Shown here: positions 31,418 to 38,729 of the stretch, piece by piece | Numbering within the stretch: position 1 is the stretch's first letter | Layout of the letters: each line of letters begins with the position of its first letter | Virus record (IMG/VR): IMGVR_UViG_3300008111_000038 | Coordinates: 1-42,342 of that record | Reading direction: 5' to 3' (one strand) | DNA: 42,342 nucleotides | DNA from: a virus | The notes under the pieces: generated by a model | What the model saw: only the letters and a program-made list of their open reading frames with translations | Databases searched by the model: none | Told to the model about the DNA's origin: nothing | Made by a program: the position numbers and the translations under genes

Positions 31418-31653
31418 TTTCGGTAAGGTTCAGTAGCGAGAGTGTTAATTAAGCGGTTCAAGTACCAGCGGGCTTTGCAGAAATCTTCGTAAGGATTTTT
31501 CTTAAGCCACGCCCGACTGACGTACTTGATGACCTGCCAATGCAGACCACCAACGACAGCATCTGGGGCACCCTTGACCCAATCCTCAATCACGTCGATC
31601 ACCTCGACGCGCCCAGCCGTGTAGTGACTGGGACTATTGACTGAATCGCTCAT
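31414..31653 (-). CDS. DUF3310 family protein
   Basis: The 79-residue protein has SPSHYTAGRVEVIDVIEDW, then WQVIKYVSRAWLKKNPYEDF and CKARWYLNRLI. This matches the DUF3310 pattern found in many phages, sometimes annotated as nucleotide kinase-like. It overlaps the dCTP deaminase gene by four bases, which fits a link to nucleotide metabolism. The exact activity is unknown. Confidence 0.85.
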   Translation of the reverse strand: MSDSVNSPSHYTAGRVEVIDVIEDWVKGAPDAVVGGLHWQVIKYVSRAWLKKNPYEDFCKARWYLNRLINTLATEPYRK

Positions 31654-32165
31654 CCCTTGGAAGCCTGAACAGCAGTGTCGCCGTGATAGCGACCTGTAAG
31701 CGAATAACTCTTACCGGGCAGCATCGACATCTTGTGGAACACAATCTGCGCGATCCGCATACCCGGCCACAACGGCACAGCGTGCATGGACCTAGCGTTT
31801 TGCAGTTCCAGCGTTAGCCGCCCTTTGTAACCGGGATCAATGTACCCGGCCAAAAGATGCTCAATCCCCTCCCTAGCACGAGACGACTTGAGAGCCAGCT
31901 GCCCAGCAACACTGTCGGGCAACTCGAACTCCTCCACCGTTTCGGCGAGCACGAACTCATGCGGCTGGAGCATGAACGGCTTTTCCTGCGTATGCCCAGC
32001 AATGCTGAGCGGAAGTAACGCAGGCACCTCCGGCACTTCTACCAGCAGATTCTCACCGAGTCTCACATCAAGACTCGCGGGATTCACCAGTTCCGCTTGG
32101 AACGGCGAGACCAAGCCCCGCCGCGCCAAGTTATGGATCTCGTGATCACACAAGATCCCCCCCAT
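31650..32165 (-). CDS. dcd: dCTP deaminase
   Basis: The 171-residue enzyme should convert dCTP to dUTP (or be bifunctional to dUMP) for dTTP supply. Key parts are LVNPASLDVRLGENL (about 26-40), LALKSSRAREGI with S95 and R96 for phosphate contact, and AGYIDPGYKGRLTLELQN with the catalytic E120. It ends YSLTGRYHGD. Length and motifs are complete. It overlaps the genes on both sides, being co-translated with the HTH protein upstream and the DUF3310 protein downstream. Confidence 0.92.
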   Translation of the reverse strand: MGGILCDHEIHNLARRGLVSPFQAELVNPASLDVRLGENLLVEVPEVPALLPLSIAGHTQEKPFMLQPHEFVLAETVEEFELPDSVAGQLALKSSRAREGIEHLLAGYIDPGYKGRLTLELQNARSMHAVPLWPGMRIAQIVFHKMSMLPGKSYSLTGRYHGDTAVQASKG

Positions 32166-32575
32166 CAGTCAACCACCACAACAGGTGCGGGCTGCTGGAG
32201 CGCAACATGCTTCCAGGTCTTCCCGGACTTGATGCAGTTGATTGTGGTGATGTGAACGCCGAAGTCGCGTGCAATTTTTGCGATGGACTTCCCGCCAGCA
32301 GCGAGTTGCCGCTTAATCTCCAACACCTTGGCCTCAGTCAACACCGCCACACCACGCCGCCCCTTGCGGCTGGACTTATGAGTCTTACTTTGAGACTTCG
32401 CCTTGTGTACGGACGGTGTACGTACAGCTTTTTCAGTGGTGGGCAGCGCGAGCGCTTGCTTGGGCTTGGTCAGATCCAGTTGAACGTGCTGGGACGTCTC
32501 CAGTGCAAACCGTGCTGCTTCAAGTGCTTTGGTGATTTGATCGAACTGGGATTCCGAAAGGACGTACATGCTCAT
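32165..32575 (-). CDS. HTH regulator with basic linker
   Basis: The 136-residue protein has a helical N-terminus (QFDQITKALEAARFALETSQ), a long Lys/Ser-rich linker and a C-terminal helix-turn-helix (SIAKIARDFGVHITTINCIK then SGKTWKHV). This HTH type is common in phage regulators and as the DNA-binding tail of endonucleases. A TACTACA string lies about 20 bases upstream of its start (32594-32600, minus strand). Confidence 0.72.
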   Translation of the reverse strand: MSMYVLSESQFDQITKALEAARFALETSQHVQLDLTKPKQALALPTTEKAVRTPSVHKAKSQSKTHKSSRKGRRGVAVLTEAKVLEIKRQLAAGGKSIAKIARDFGVHITTINCIKSGKTWKHVALQQPAPVVVVD

Positions 32576-32608
32576 GAGTAAGAACGGGTGCAGTGTAGTA
32601 GGGGATGG

Positions 32609-32866
32609 TCAGTTTTGAAGCTCTAGCTTGATGGCGGCCTGGAAATAACCAGCCACCTTGAGGCGGCGATAGACCGAACCGCCCTCCTCGCTTTGCTTGT
32701 TCTCGACCGCCTCGTAATCGCGGCGAGCTTCCTCCAGTGAGGCCATTGTCTCGATGTTGAGCATGTTCAGCTCGCTATCGGACAATTCCGAGAGCTTGTC
32801 CAGGTAGACCATCTTCCCGCCCAGCAGATAGGAGCGGTAGAAGGGCACCATTGAGTTTTCAGTCAT
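32609..32866 (-). CDS. Small hypothetical protein, helical
   Basis: The 85-residue protein, from ATG 32866 (a TTG at 32881 would add five residues), has SELSDSELNMLNIETMASLE then EARRDYEAVENKQSEEGGSV, a charged helical middle. No family is recognised. Confidence 0.62.
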   Translation of the reverse strand: MTENSMVPFYRSYLLGGKMVYLDKLSELSDSELNMLNIETMASLEEARRDYEAVENKQSEEGGSVYRRLKVAGYFQAAIKLELQN

Positions 32867-32883
32867 TCGGGATTGGATCAAGT

Positions 32884-33069
32884 TCAGCCGAAGTAGAGGC
32901 GGCGGCGCTCTTCGACCCAGGCATCGTACTCAGCTGGATCAGCAAACCTGTGCTTAAACACGTCCGGCACATAGGTTGAGGGCTTGCGTGGAACACTGCG
33001 CAGTTCCCGCAAGTCGTTGTCGTTGTAGCCCCGCGATTGGCGGTAATAGTCGGCGTACCAGTCAGTCAT
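32884..33069 (-). CDS. Small hypothetical protein
   Basis: The 61-residue protein (MTDWYADYYRQSRGYNDNDL, then KHRFADPAEYDAWVEERRR) is rich in Tyr, Asp and Arg. It overlaps the gene upstream by four bases. Function unknown. Confidence 0.65.
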   Translation of the reverse strand: MTDWYADYYRQSRGYNDNDLRELRSVPRKPSTYVPDVFKHRFADPAEYDAWVEERRRLYFG

Positions 33070-33392
33070 GCGAAGTAATTAGGGTCTTGCTGGCGTATCC
33101 GGGTGAGATCCGTGAGTCTCAACTTGAGAATCTCGTGGATAGCCAAGTTGGCTAAGCGAGTGGAGCTAATGGTGTCGCTGGTAGCGAACACGTAAATAAG
33201 GTGGCGGTAAAGCTGGGTCAAGGTGCGAGCCCGGACCCAGTGCGTATCCCCCGGAATGGGTTCTAAGCCGACTTCCCAGTCGTCGTAGTCGTCTTGGTTA
33301 CGTAGATCACGAGCTTCAGACGTCCCAATCAGACGTGTCGAGTGGAGTCCAGTCGTCGACCCGATCTGTGAGCATGGCCCGGAGTTCAGCAT
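33066..33392 (-). CDS. Hypothetical protein
   Basis: The 108-residue protein has a plausible body from DDYDDWEVGLEPIPGDTHWV to LAIHEILKLRLTDLTRIRQQ. The only ATG (33392) lies 77 bases inside the upstream gene, and no better start is seen, so the first 20-25 residues are doubtful. No family is recognised. Confidence 0.6.
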   Translation of the reverse strand: MLNSGPCSQIGSTTGLHSTRLIGTSEARDLRNQDDYDDWEVGLEPIPGDTHWVRARTLTQLYRHLIYVFATSDTISSTRLANLAIHEILKLRLTDLTRIRQQDPNYFA

Positions 33393-33573
33393 CGGTCGCT
33401 GGAATCAAGTCTTCATCTGAAAAGTAGAGGGTGCCTCGGCACAGGGCAGGCCCCCACTCTGCTGGTTCGTACGCGGTTTGCGAATAGCGAACCACCATGT
33501 CGTCAACAACGGCATCGACAACAAGATGGTCGCCTTCAAAACGCAACTCCTCAATGCTTTGTACTTGGCTCAT
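33316..33573 (-). CDS. Small hypothetical protein, acidic
   Basis: The 85-residue acidic protein (LRFEGDHLVVDAVVDDMVVR, then LCRGTLYFSDEDLIPATDAE) has a beta-rich start. It overlaps the upstream gene by four bases. Function unknown. Confidence 0.65.
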   Translation of the reverse strand: MSQVQSIEELRFEGDHLVVDAVVDDMVVRYSQTAYEPAEWGPALCRGTLYFSDEDLIPATDAELRAMLTDRVDDWTPLDTSDWDV

Positions 33574-33812
33574 TGGACCTCCTGTGCAGCTTGGCCAGCG
33601 GTAAGAGCTTCCATGCGCTCGTCCCAGGTCATTTTCAGAAACTGTTCTAGGTCGAGCAGACGCTCCAGCTGGGTCTCGTCGTAGCTGGTGGTGAATCCCC
33701 AGTCTTTGAACTGCTCGATTTTTTGCTCAAGCATGAAGCGAGCCCAGCTAACGGCGAAATACCAAGGGCTGAGCTTGGAGCGGTCGAAGTGGACTTGAAG
33801 TGGATCGTGCAT
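33570..33812 (-). CDS. Small hypothetical protein
   Basis: The 80-residue helical protein (WYFAVSWARFMLEQKIEQFK, then YDETQLERLLDLEQFLKMTW) is first in a run of five overlapping genes after the 163-base gap at 33813-33975. Function unknown. Confidence 0.65.
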   Translation of the reverse strand: MHDPLQVHFDRSKLSPWYFAVSWARFMLEQKIEQFKDWGFTTSYDETQLERLLDLEQFLKMTWDERMEALTAGQAAQEVQ

Positions 33813-33975
33813 TGTTAATCAGTAATGGAGGGCTCGCCGGGGCGGGCTTGCCCTTAGTGTTGCACACGAACAGCCCAACCGCAAAGCCGGGCTGTCGCAT
33901 TTCGTTACAACCGCAGGGACCGGCTGCGGTGAGGCTGACACCGCGTGAGGACCAGCCACCGGCCACCCCTATTGG
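33813..33975. other. Gap with GC-rich stems
   Basis: I see no convincing gene. ACCGCAG (33910-33916) pairs with CTGCGGT (33924-33930), and CAGCCC with GGGCTG lies close by (33868-33891). It separates two runs of overlapping leftward genes and may hold an RNA stem, a promoter or a weak terminator; no T run is present. Confidence 0.4.
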
Positions 33976-34185
33976 CTACTCGGCTTCTGGTTCGTAAGGC
34001 TGCGGCACTACGGAGTGCATAGCGTCGAGCAACATCTTTTCGTGCTGCTCGTAACCCCATTGGGCAGCGCACCTAGCGACGTACATCTCCTCAAGGCTCA
34101 CTTCGCCAAGATCACCGCCGTAATACTCCAGCAGCCACTGCCTTACCAGCTCCGGCGGCGGGGTGATGGGGTGTTGTTGTGTCAT
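33976..34185 (-). CDS. Small conserved protein (ITPPPELV family)
   Basis: The 69-residue protein begins MTQQHPITPPPELVRQWLLE and continues with EEMYVARCAAQWGYEQHEK. I recognise the ITPPPELV start as very common in cyanobacterial phages. Function unknown. Its start lies directly next to an 8-bp inverted repeat (34187-34204), which could hide or expose the ribosome site. Confidence 0.78.
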   Translation of the reverse strand: MTQQHPITPPPELVRQWLLEYYGGDLGEVSLEEMYVARCAAQWGYEQHEKMLLDAMHSVVPQPYEPEAE

Positions 34186-34324
34186 TACATAAAAGTTTTT
34201 ATGTTAGGTACGCAAGCTAGTCGTACCAGTGGATTTGAGGTGGATGGCCCAAGCGTGAGACGCCTCAAGGACGCACAGGGGCTTGGGCTCTATCGGCCCG
34301 ATGCTAGGCAGAGCGGGCACGCTT
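34186..34324. promoter_or_regulatory. Structured gap with three inverted repeats
   Basis: This gap contains three perfect inverted repeats: ACATAAAA/TTTTATGT (34187-34194, 34197-34204), GGTACG/CGTACC (34207-34212, 34222-34227) and GCCCAAGC/GCTTGGGC (34247-34254, 34281-34288). With 33813-33975 it is one of two longer non-coding gaps in the leftward block. It could be an operator region, a small RNA or a cis-regulatory leader of the gene at 33976-34185. No clear promoter is visible. Confidence 0.5.
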
Positions 34325-34675
34325 CTATTGTTGCACACCTAAGGCTTCTGGCTGGTACTGCGTGAGCACGCAGACGTCAGCGCCTTGCTTGAGGGCCGTG
34401 CCAACGATGTAGGCGAACTGCTTTGGGGCGTCGTCCGACTCCTCAATCTGGTACTCCTCCACCTCGTAGGCCATGCCCTTGCGATACCAGGAGACCCGGA
34501 CCACGGCGAGCAGCTCGTAGGGAATGTCGCCAACGGTGTACCCCAGGGTGGGCTTCCTGGGGCGCTTCGGCTGGGGCGGTTCCGACTTCACGGGATCTCT
34601 CCAAAACACCCACGCGGCAACCCGCATGAGCCCTACGAAAAAGTTAGGCGGGGTGAACTGTCCCATCAGTCCCAC
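34325..34675 (-). CDS. Hypothetical protein downstream of primase-helicase
   Basis: The 116-residue protein has a hydrophobic N-terminus with FFVGLMRVAAWVFW, a Pro/Lys-rich hinge, and an alpha/beta C-terminal part (YTVGDIPYELLAVVRVSWYR, then QFAYIVGTALKQGADVCVL). The N-terminal segment may contact the membrane. It overlaps the primase-helicase gene by ten bases. No family is recognised. Confidence 0.68.
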   Translation of the reverse strand: MGLMGQFTPPNFFVGLMRVAAWVFWRDPVKSEPPQPKRPRKPTLGYTVGDIPYELLAVVRVSWYRKGMAYEVEEYQIEESDDAPKQFAYIVGTALKQGADVCVLTQYQPEALGVQQ

Positions 34676-37062
34676 AGCCGTGCGGCTTCCTGCATCAGCT
34701 GCTCCAACTCTTCAGGAGTGCGTTCTTCCCTTGGGGAGGGTTCAAAAACCTGTCCTGTTATGCCAGATCCATTGGTATGACTGGGAAGTAAATCGGGACA
34801 CGCAGTAGGGGTGTCCTCTTTTGCTCCAGCCTCCCCATCAAAAGAGGACACGCTTAGGGGCTGTCCTTTTTTACTTCCCAGTCCCTGACTGGGTTTTCCT
34901 AATTCAGGACACTTATTCACACACATATCACGCGAGAGAACAGCTTGGTACAAATTGGAAGGTCTGGCACCTGTGGAGGTCTGTCCAACCACCTCAACCA
35001 AGCCCCTCGAAGCGAGCCTCTGGAGCGCCTTACCGATTGCGGCCACACTTCCACCGCAGAGCGCGTCCGCAGCAAGGTCAGAGCGGCTCAGAGAGCGCGG
35101 ATACGCAGCCCTAAGGCGCTGGAGCACCCTGTCGACGATGGAAGCCGGACTGGCGCTGTCGGTATCCAGCTCCACGTAGTCCGCCAGCGAGAAGGTGAGG
35201 TCGCTCTCAAGCTTCATCAAAAGCTTGGAGCCATCCCGGCCAGCCCTGGACTTCTCCACGGTGATGAGGCGAGCGTTGTAGCCGGTCTGCTCGACCTGCT
35301 TTTTGTCCGGCCGCCGCAACCCCCACACCTCATCCACAGCGTCCCGAATAGCAGTGGAGCCCCGGAACCCGCCGGTCTTGTTGGCGTGGTGGATCAGCAG
35401 GATGGTGCAAGCGGGGAACATGCGGCCGTTGTTGTTGGCCAGCCAGTAGATCGGGCTTGCAAACTCTTTCTTGTTTTCGTCGAACGCCGACCCCCTGCTG
35501 CAGCCAGTGATCGAATCGATGATCACGAGCTTCGGCTGGTGCTTCTCGATCAACTTGACGAAGCGGTAGTACCAGTTCAGGTCCCACCCCATCACCACGG
35601 TCACCGGATCCGACGGCTGGAACTCAAGGTCCCGCAGCTGTTGCTGAACCTGCACCTCTGACTGATCGCCATTGAGGATCAGCACAGGCCCAGATTCCAC
35701 TGGAACAAGATCCCCCCGCACGGAGAACGGAATCCCACGGGCAACGTGCTTGGCAATCGTCCAAGCGGACATGGATTTGCCATCACCACCAGCGCCGTGG
35801 ATCATCACGGTCCCAGGGCAGGGCAGCAAATCCGGGATCAGGTACTCAAACTTCAGATCCTTGTTCAGCAGGTTGTCCATTGCCATCTCGTCATCCTGCT
35901 GCTCGAACTGCATCTGGGCGATCAACAACCGCTCCAGCGCCCCAGCGTCCCGATAACCGCCTTCTAACGCCAGCACGTTCATGGCGTGCGCAGCTTCAGC
36001 CGGGTTTTGAATCTGCTGGATCTCTTTTGCCCGCTTGATCAGTTCAGGAAAGCTGATCTGGATCTGCCGAATCCTGATGATGTTGTCGGCCTCAACCTTC
36101 TCAACAACCTTCCGCAGATCCTCCGAAAGCCACATGCGAGCGGGCAACTGCTGATCCGCCATCCAGAACAGCGTCCCAAGGCTGACTGGCCCCTTTCGAA
36201 AGGACTTCCACACGTCCTCACAGGGATTGCCTTCAGACCATTCCTGTGAAAATTCGGGATCTTCCGCAGACCAAGCTGACCAAAGCGTTAGCCCTAGGTC
36301 AGTCGGTAACTCCGAGTGGATCGCCATCCCCACCTTCACCCAGTGATCCCGGCTGCCGCTGCCTTGACCGGGAATCACCTTCAGCGCCGACTGGATAATC
36401 TCAGCCACCTCAGCTGGATCCCGATCCGAAAAATCCAACGCCCGGCGGTTCTTGATGAAGCCACCGTCCTGGATCTCCTTACCGGCATGGTCCCGCATCT
36501 CCGCCAGCAACCACTCAGGGGCGTCAGGAATCGCCTCCAGGTCGCCTTCAAAGCCGTAGTAGCCCTCTGGAGCCTTCCCATCACTGGAGCCCGGATAAGC
36601 CCCGTAGATGACGCCCTGACGGCCCCAGAGCACCTCGTACCCAGCGCCGGTATCCGACAACCCAAAACCCTTCACCGAGCCCCACAGAGCCTCAGGAACG
36701 CGGAAGAGGTACTTAGCGGCGTTCTGCTTCGTCGACGTAACGACTGGAGCACCCTCCAGCGACTCGCCCCACTTCTTTTTGAGACGGCTGAGATTCCGAT
36801 CCACATCGAGAATCACGAGTCCCATGCTGCGACCGCCGGTGAATACACCGACTGCTTGGAACACATCCGGCTTCCGCTCGATCTGGAGCGCCACATCCGA
36901 CGGCGCCATCACCTGATGGTGACTGCGCTCTAGTGGGGTCTTGCCTTTCGAGATTTTCCCGGACTGGATCGCCTGGTCCTTGGCATAAATCGGCGCATAC
37001 GCCAGTCCAACAGGCAGCTGGCGCACAAAGGCCAGCAAGTCCTGCGTCTTACTTTGCGACAT
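34666..37062 (-). CDS. Primase-helicase (Prim-Pol, PriCT, RecA-like)
   Basis: The 798-residue protein joins primer synthesis and unwinding. Residues about 10-195 look like a Prim-Pol domain with LVILDVDR (82-89) as the metal motif. Residues about 215-305 match a primase C-terminal (PriCT-2-like) domain (HWVKVGMAIHSELPTDLGL). Residues about 400-620 form a RecA-like helicase with Walker A HGAGGDGKS (422-430), Walker B LVIIDS (512-517) and LLIHHANKTGGFRG (555-568). A winged-helix-like part follows (640-705). The last 90 residues are a polar linker, and the DNA encoding it contains long nested inverted repeats. Confidence 0.9.
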   Translation of the reverse strand: MSQSKTQDLLAFVRQLPVGLAYAPIYAKDQAIQSGKISKGKTPLERSHHQVMAPSDVALQIERKPDVFQAVGVFTGGRSMGLVILDVDRNLSRLKKKWGESLEGAPVVTSTKQNAAKYLFRVPEALWGSVKGFGLSDTGAGYEVLWGRQGVIYGAYPGSSDGKAPEGYYGFEGDLEAIPDAPEWLLAEMRDHAGKEIQDGGFIKNRRALDFSDRDPAEVAEIIQSALKVIPGQGSGSRDHWVKVGMAIHSELPTDLGLTLWSAWSAEDPEFSQEWSEGNPCEDVWKSFRKGPVSLGTLFWMADQQLPARMWLSEDLRKVVEKVEADNIIRIRQIQISFPELIKRAKEIQQIQNPAEAAHAMNVLALEGGYRDAGALERLLIAQMQFEQQDDEMAMDNLLNKDLKFEYLIPDLLPCPGTVMIHGAGGDGKSMSAWTIAKHVARGIPFSVRGDLVPVESGPVLILNGDQSEVQVQQQLRDLEFQPSDPVTVVMGWDLNWYYRFVKLIEKHQPKLVIIDSITGCSRGSAFDENKKEFASPIYWLANNNGRMFPACTILLIHHANKTGGFRGSTAIRDAVDEVWGLRRPDKKQVEQTGYNARLITVEKSRAGRDGSKLLMKLESDLTFSLADYVELDTDSASPASIVDRVLQRLRAAYPRSLSRSDLAADALCGGSVAAIGKALQRLASRGLVEVVGQTSTGARPSNLYQAVLSRDMCVNKCPELGKPSQGLGSKKGQPLSVSSFDGEAGAKEDTPTACPDLLPSHTNGSGITGQVFEPSPREERTPEELEQLMQEAARLWD
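34779..34893. repeat. Nested inverted repeats inside the primase-helicase 3' end
   Basis: A 14-bp perfect inverted repeat, GACTGGGAAGTAAA (34779-34792) with its complement at 34870-34883, encloses a 13-bp one, GTGTCCTCTTTTG (34811-34823) with its complement at 34839-34851. CCCAGTC/GACTGGG (34877-34893) overlaps the right arm. The hexamer GGACAC/GTGTCC recurs in between. The encoded linker is low-complexity, so the DNA itself may be under selection, for example as a replication origin or a stem in mRNA. Confidence 0.75.
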
Positions 37063-37090
37063 GTTAGAGTCTCACACGAGAATGTTCACC

Positions 37091-37123
37091 ACGCCCCCGC
37101 AGCTCAGCTGTAGGGGCGTTTTT
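37091..37123 (+). terminator. Terminator-like hairpin in divergent region
   Basis: ACGCCCC (37091-37097) pairs with GGGGCGT (37113-37119), with an inner CAGCT/AGCTG, followed by Ts on the + strand. It sits 80 bases before the rightward gene 37203 and 30 bases upstream of the leftward primase-helicase gene. It could stop rightward antisense transcripts. Confidence 0.65.
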
Positions 37124-37202
37124 GTACGGTAGCGCCTCCAGTCAACCCGTGTTACTGTGTAAGGCGTTGGCACTCCAGCCGACCACACCAAACACCTAGA
37201 CC

Positions 37203-37784
37203 ATGGCATTTCTCAGCAAAACCGCCTCAGCAGCAGTCACCTCCAACAGCACCGGCGGCGGCTACCTCAGCCTCAGCAAACTTCCTGATGGTGGCTCCGT
37301 CCGATTCGCCCTACTCACTGACGAACCTCTGGAGTTCTACGAGTCTTGGGGTGCTGCTAACGGCGTCAACAAGCCCTTCCGCTTTGATTTCGAGCCCACC
37401 TACGAGGACGTGGTTGCCGAAATGGGCGACTTCGAGCCCCGCGAAGGACGCGGCGGCCCTGGAACAGCAGACGTGAAGTTTGCCATCGCCTGCCCGGTCT
37501 ACAACTACGAGTCCGGCAAGGTCCAAGTCCTGCAGATCACCCAAAAGTCGATCCTCAAGGAAATCGACCAGATCTCCCAGATGGAGGACTACGCCGAACT
37601 GCTGGAGTGGGACTTCACCATCGGTAAAAAAGGCAGCGGCCTTACCACCGAGTACACCGTCCGCCCCGTCCCCCGCAAAAAAGGCAGCCAAGAGCACATC
37701 GACGCCGCTTGGATCGAGGCCAAATCCGAAGGCTTCGACATCACCCGCCTGCTGACTGGTGGCAACCCCTTTAAAGCGGCTTGA
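37203..37784 (+). CDS. Single-stranded DNA-binding protein candidate
   Basis: The 193-residue protein has GGSVRFALLTDEPLEFYESW, an acidic middle, then VKFAIACPVYNYESGKVQVL, LQITQKSILKEIDQI and LEWDFTIGKKGSGLTTEYTV followed by RPVPRKKG. The last block (W-D-x-x-I, K/R-x-G-x-G-L-x-T-x-Y-T-V) is what I know from phage OB-fold ssDNA-binding proteins of the gp32-like kind. It is near the primase-helicase and nuclease genes, which supports a replication or recombination role. A strong terminator follows. Confidence 0.68.
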   Translation: MAFLSKTASAAVTSNSTGGGYLSLSKLPDGGSVRFALLTDEPLEFYESWGAANGVNKPFRFDFEPTYEDVVAEMGDFEPREGRGGPGTADVKFAIACPVYNYESGKVQVLQITQKSILKEIDQISQMEDYAELLEWDFTIGKKGSGLTTEYTVRPVPRKKGSQEHIDAAWIEAKSEGFDITRLLTGGNPFKAA

Positions 37785-37805
37785 TCCGTTACTTGTGAAT
37801 TTTGT

Positions 37806-37828
37806 GCCCCCTTTATCGGGGGCTTTTT
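37806..37828 (+). terminator. Rho-independent terminator after SSB candidate
   Basis: GCCCCC (37806-37811) and GGGGGC (37818-37823) with a 6-base loop are followed by TTTTT. It ends the SSB transcript just before the AT-rich gene. Confidence 0.88.
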
Positions 37829-37832
37829 ACTC

Positions 37833-38729
37833 ATGGAAAAAAAGCCTTACCAGTGTTTGTACTTAGTCAAGTACAAAGAAACAAATCTAGTAAAAATAGG
37901 TGTCAGTAATAACTGGTATGAAAGAGCTAAAGCTTTACAAGCGGGCATAAAAACAACCCCATTAGCTGTTGTGCTTACTGTAAATAATATAGAAGCCGAA
38001 AAAGAGCTACACAAAAAATTTGATGAGTACCGTCTTCCCGGCTCCGAGTATTTTTTCTTTGACCAAGAACTACTGGGGCAAGCTGTAGCTGAGGCATTTA
38101 AACATGGTTATACTTTAGCGGATTGGCGCAAATATCCTCCGCGACCTCCTTGCCCTGAACTAGCTTTACTTGAACAGGATTTTGTAGAAGTAACAGCTAC
38201 TCTACAGTATCAAATTTTTCGTCAGCTACGTTTACAATATCGGCAAAAATTTACTTGCATTTTAGAACATTTAAATAAAGTATGGCCTCAAGATGTAGTT
38301 AGGTATTTTACTGTACACTTAGATATACAGGTACAAAAAAGAAAGCTTAAGTCGAATGATATGTGGACAAAAGATTGGGCTTTAAGGCTTGAAGTAATAG
38401 AAGATTACGTAGTTAATTTATTTAGATTTATTCGTGTCTATACTTACAAAGATTTATCTTCTCATAAAGTTTTTAAGCCTGAGTCTTTTATATACACTAC
38501 ACTCAAATCTTGTACTCCTATAGCGTACGAAAAACTACCTTTACTGGCACGAATAATTATCGAAAGAACTTGGCACGGGTACGATTTGTATCAAAGCCTG
38601 CTTTCTGTACAGGCACAGAGACAAAAGCAAGACAGGTACTGGTTCCAGCATTATTTAGAGTCTTACGGTCCTCTTTACTACAATAAAAATGCTTTGTTGC
38701 CAATACCTGTATTTACGACTAAGCTATAG
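37833..38729 (+). CDS. AT-rich gene with GIY-YIG/T5orf172-like N-terminal domain
   Basis: The 298-residue protein has LYLVKYKETNLVKIGVSNNW (about 9-28), RAKALQAGIKTTPLAVVLT and AEKELHKKFDEYRLPGSEYF, the layout of the T5orf172/Mug113 branch of the GIY-YIG nuclease fold. The remaining 200 residues are helical with many Tyr, Phe and Gln and no recognised domain. Base composition and codons are far more AT-rich than in every neighbour, and a terminator sits five bases before its ATG, so it looks like a recently acquired cassette. It ends directly against the nuclease gene. Confidence 0.75.
   Translation: MEKKPYQCLYLVKYKETNLVKIGVSNNWYERAKALQAGIKTTPLAVVLTVNNIEAEKELHKKFDEYRLPGSEYFFFDQELLGQAVAEAFKHGYTLADWRKYPPRPPCPELALLEQDFVEVTATLQYQIFRQLRLQYRQKFTCILEHLNKVWPQDVVRYFTVHLDIQVQKRKLKSNDMWTKDWALRLEVIEDYVVNLFRFIRVYTYKDLSSHKVFKPESFIYTTLKSCTPIAYEKLPLLARIIIERTWHGYDLYQSLLSVQAQRQKQDRYWFQHYLESYGPLYYNKNALLPIPVFTTKL

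Noticed and set aside
33748-33966. Leftward 72-codon frame in the 33.8-33.98 kb gap
   Set aside because: It overlaps the next gene, is rich in Pro, Ser and Arg, and has no coupling to its neighbours. The gap is better explained by RNA stems.
36316-36933. A 205-codon rightward frame opposite the primase-helicase
   Set aside because: Antisense to the Prim-Pol and PriCT coding region, His/Pro/Arg-rich, with no plausible ribosome site.
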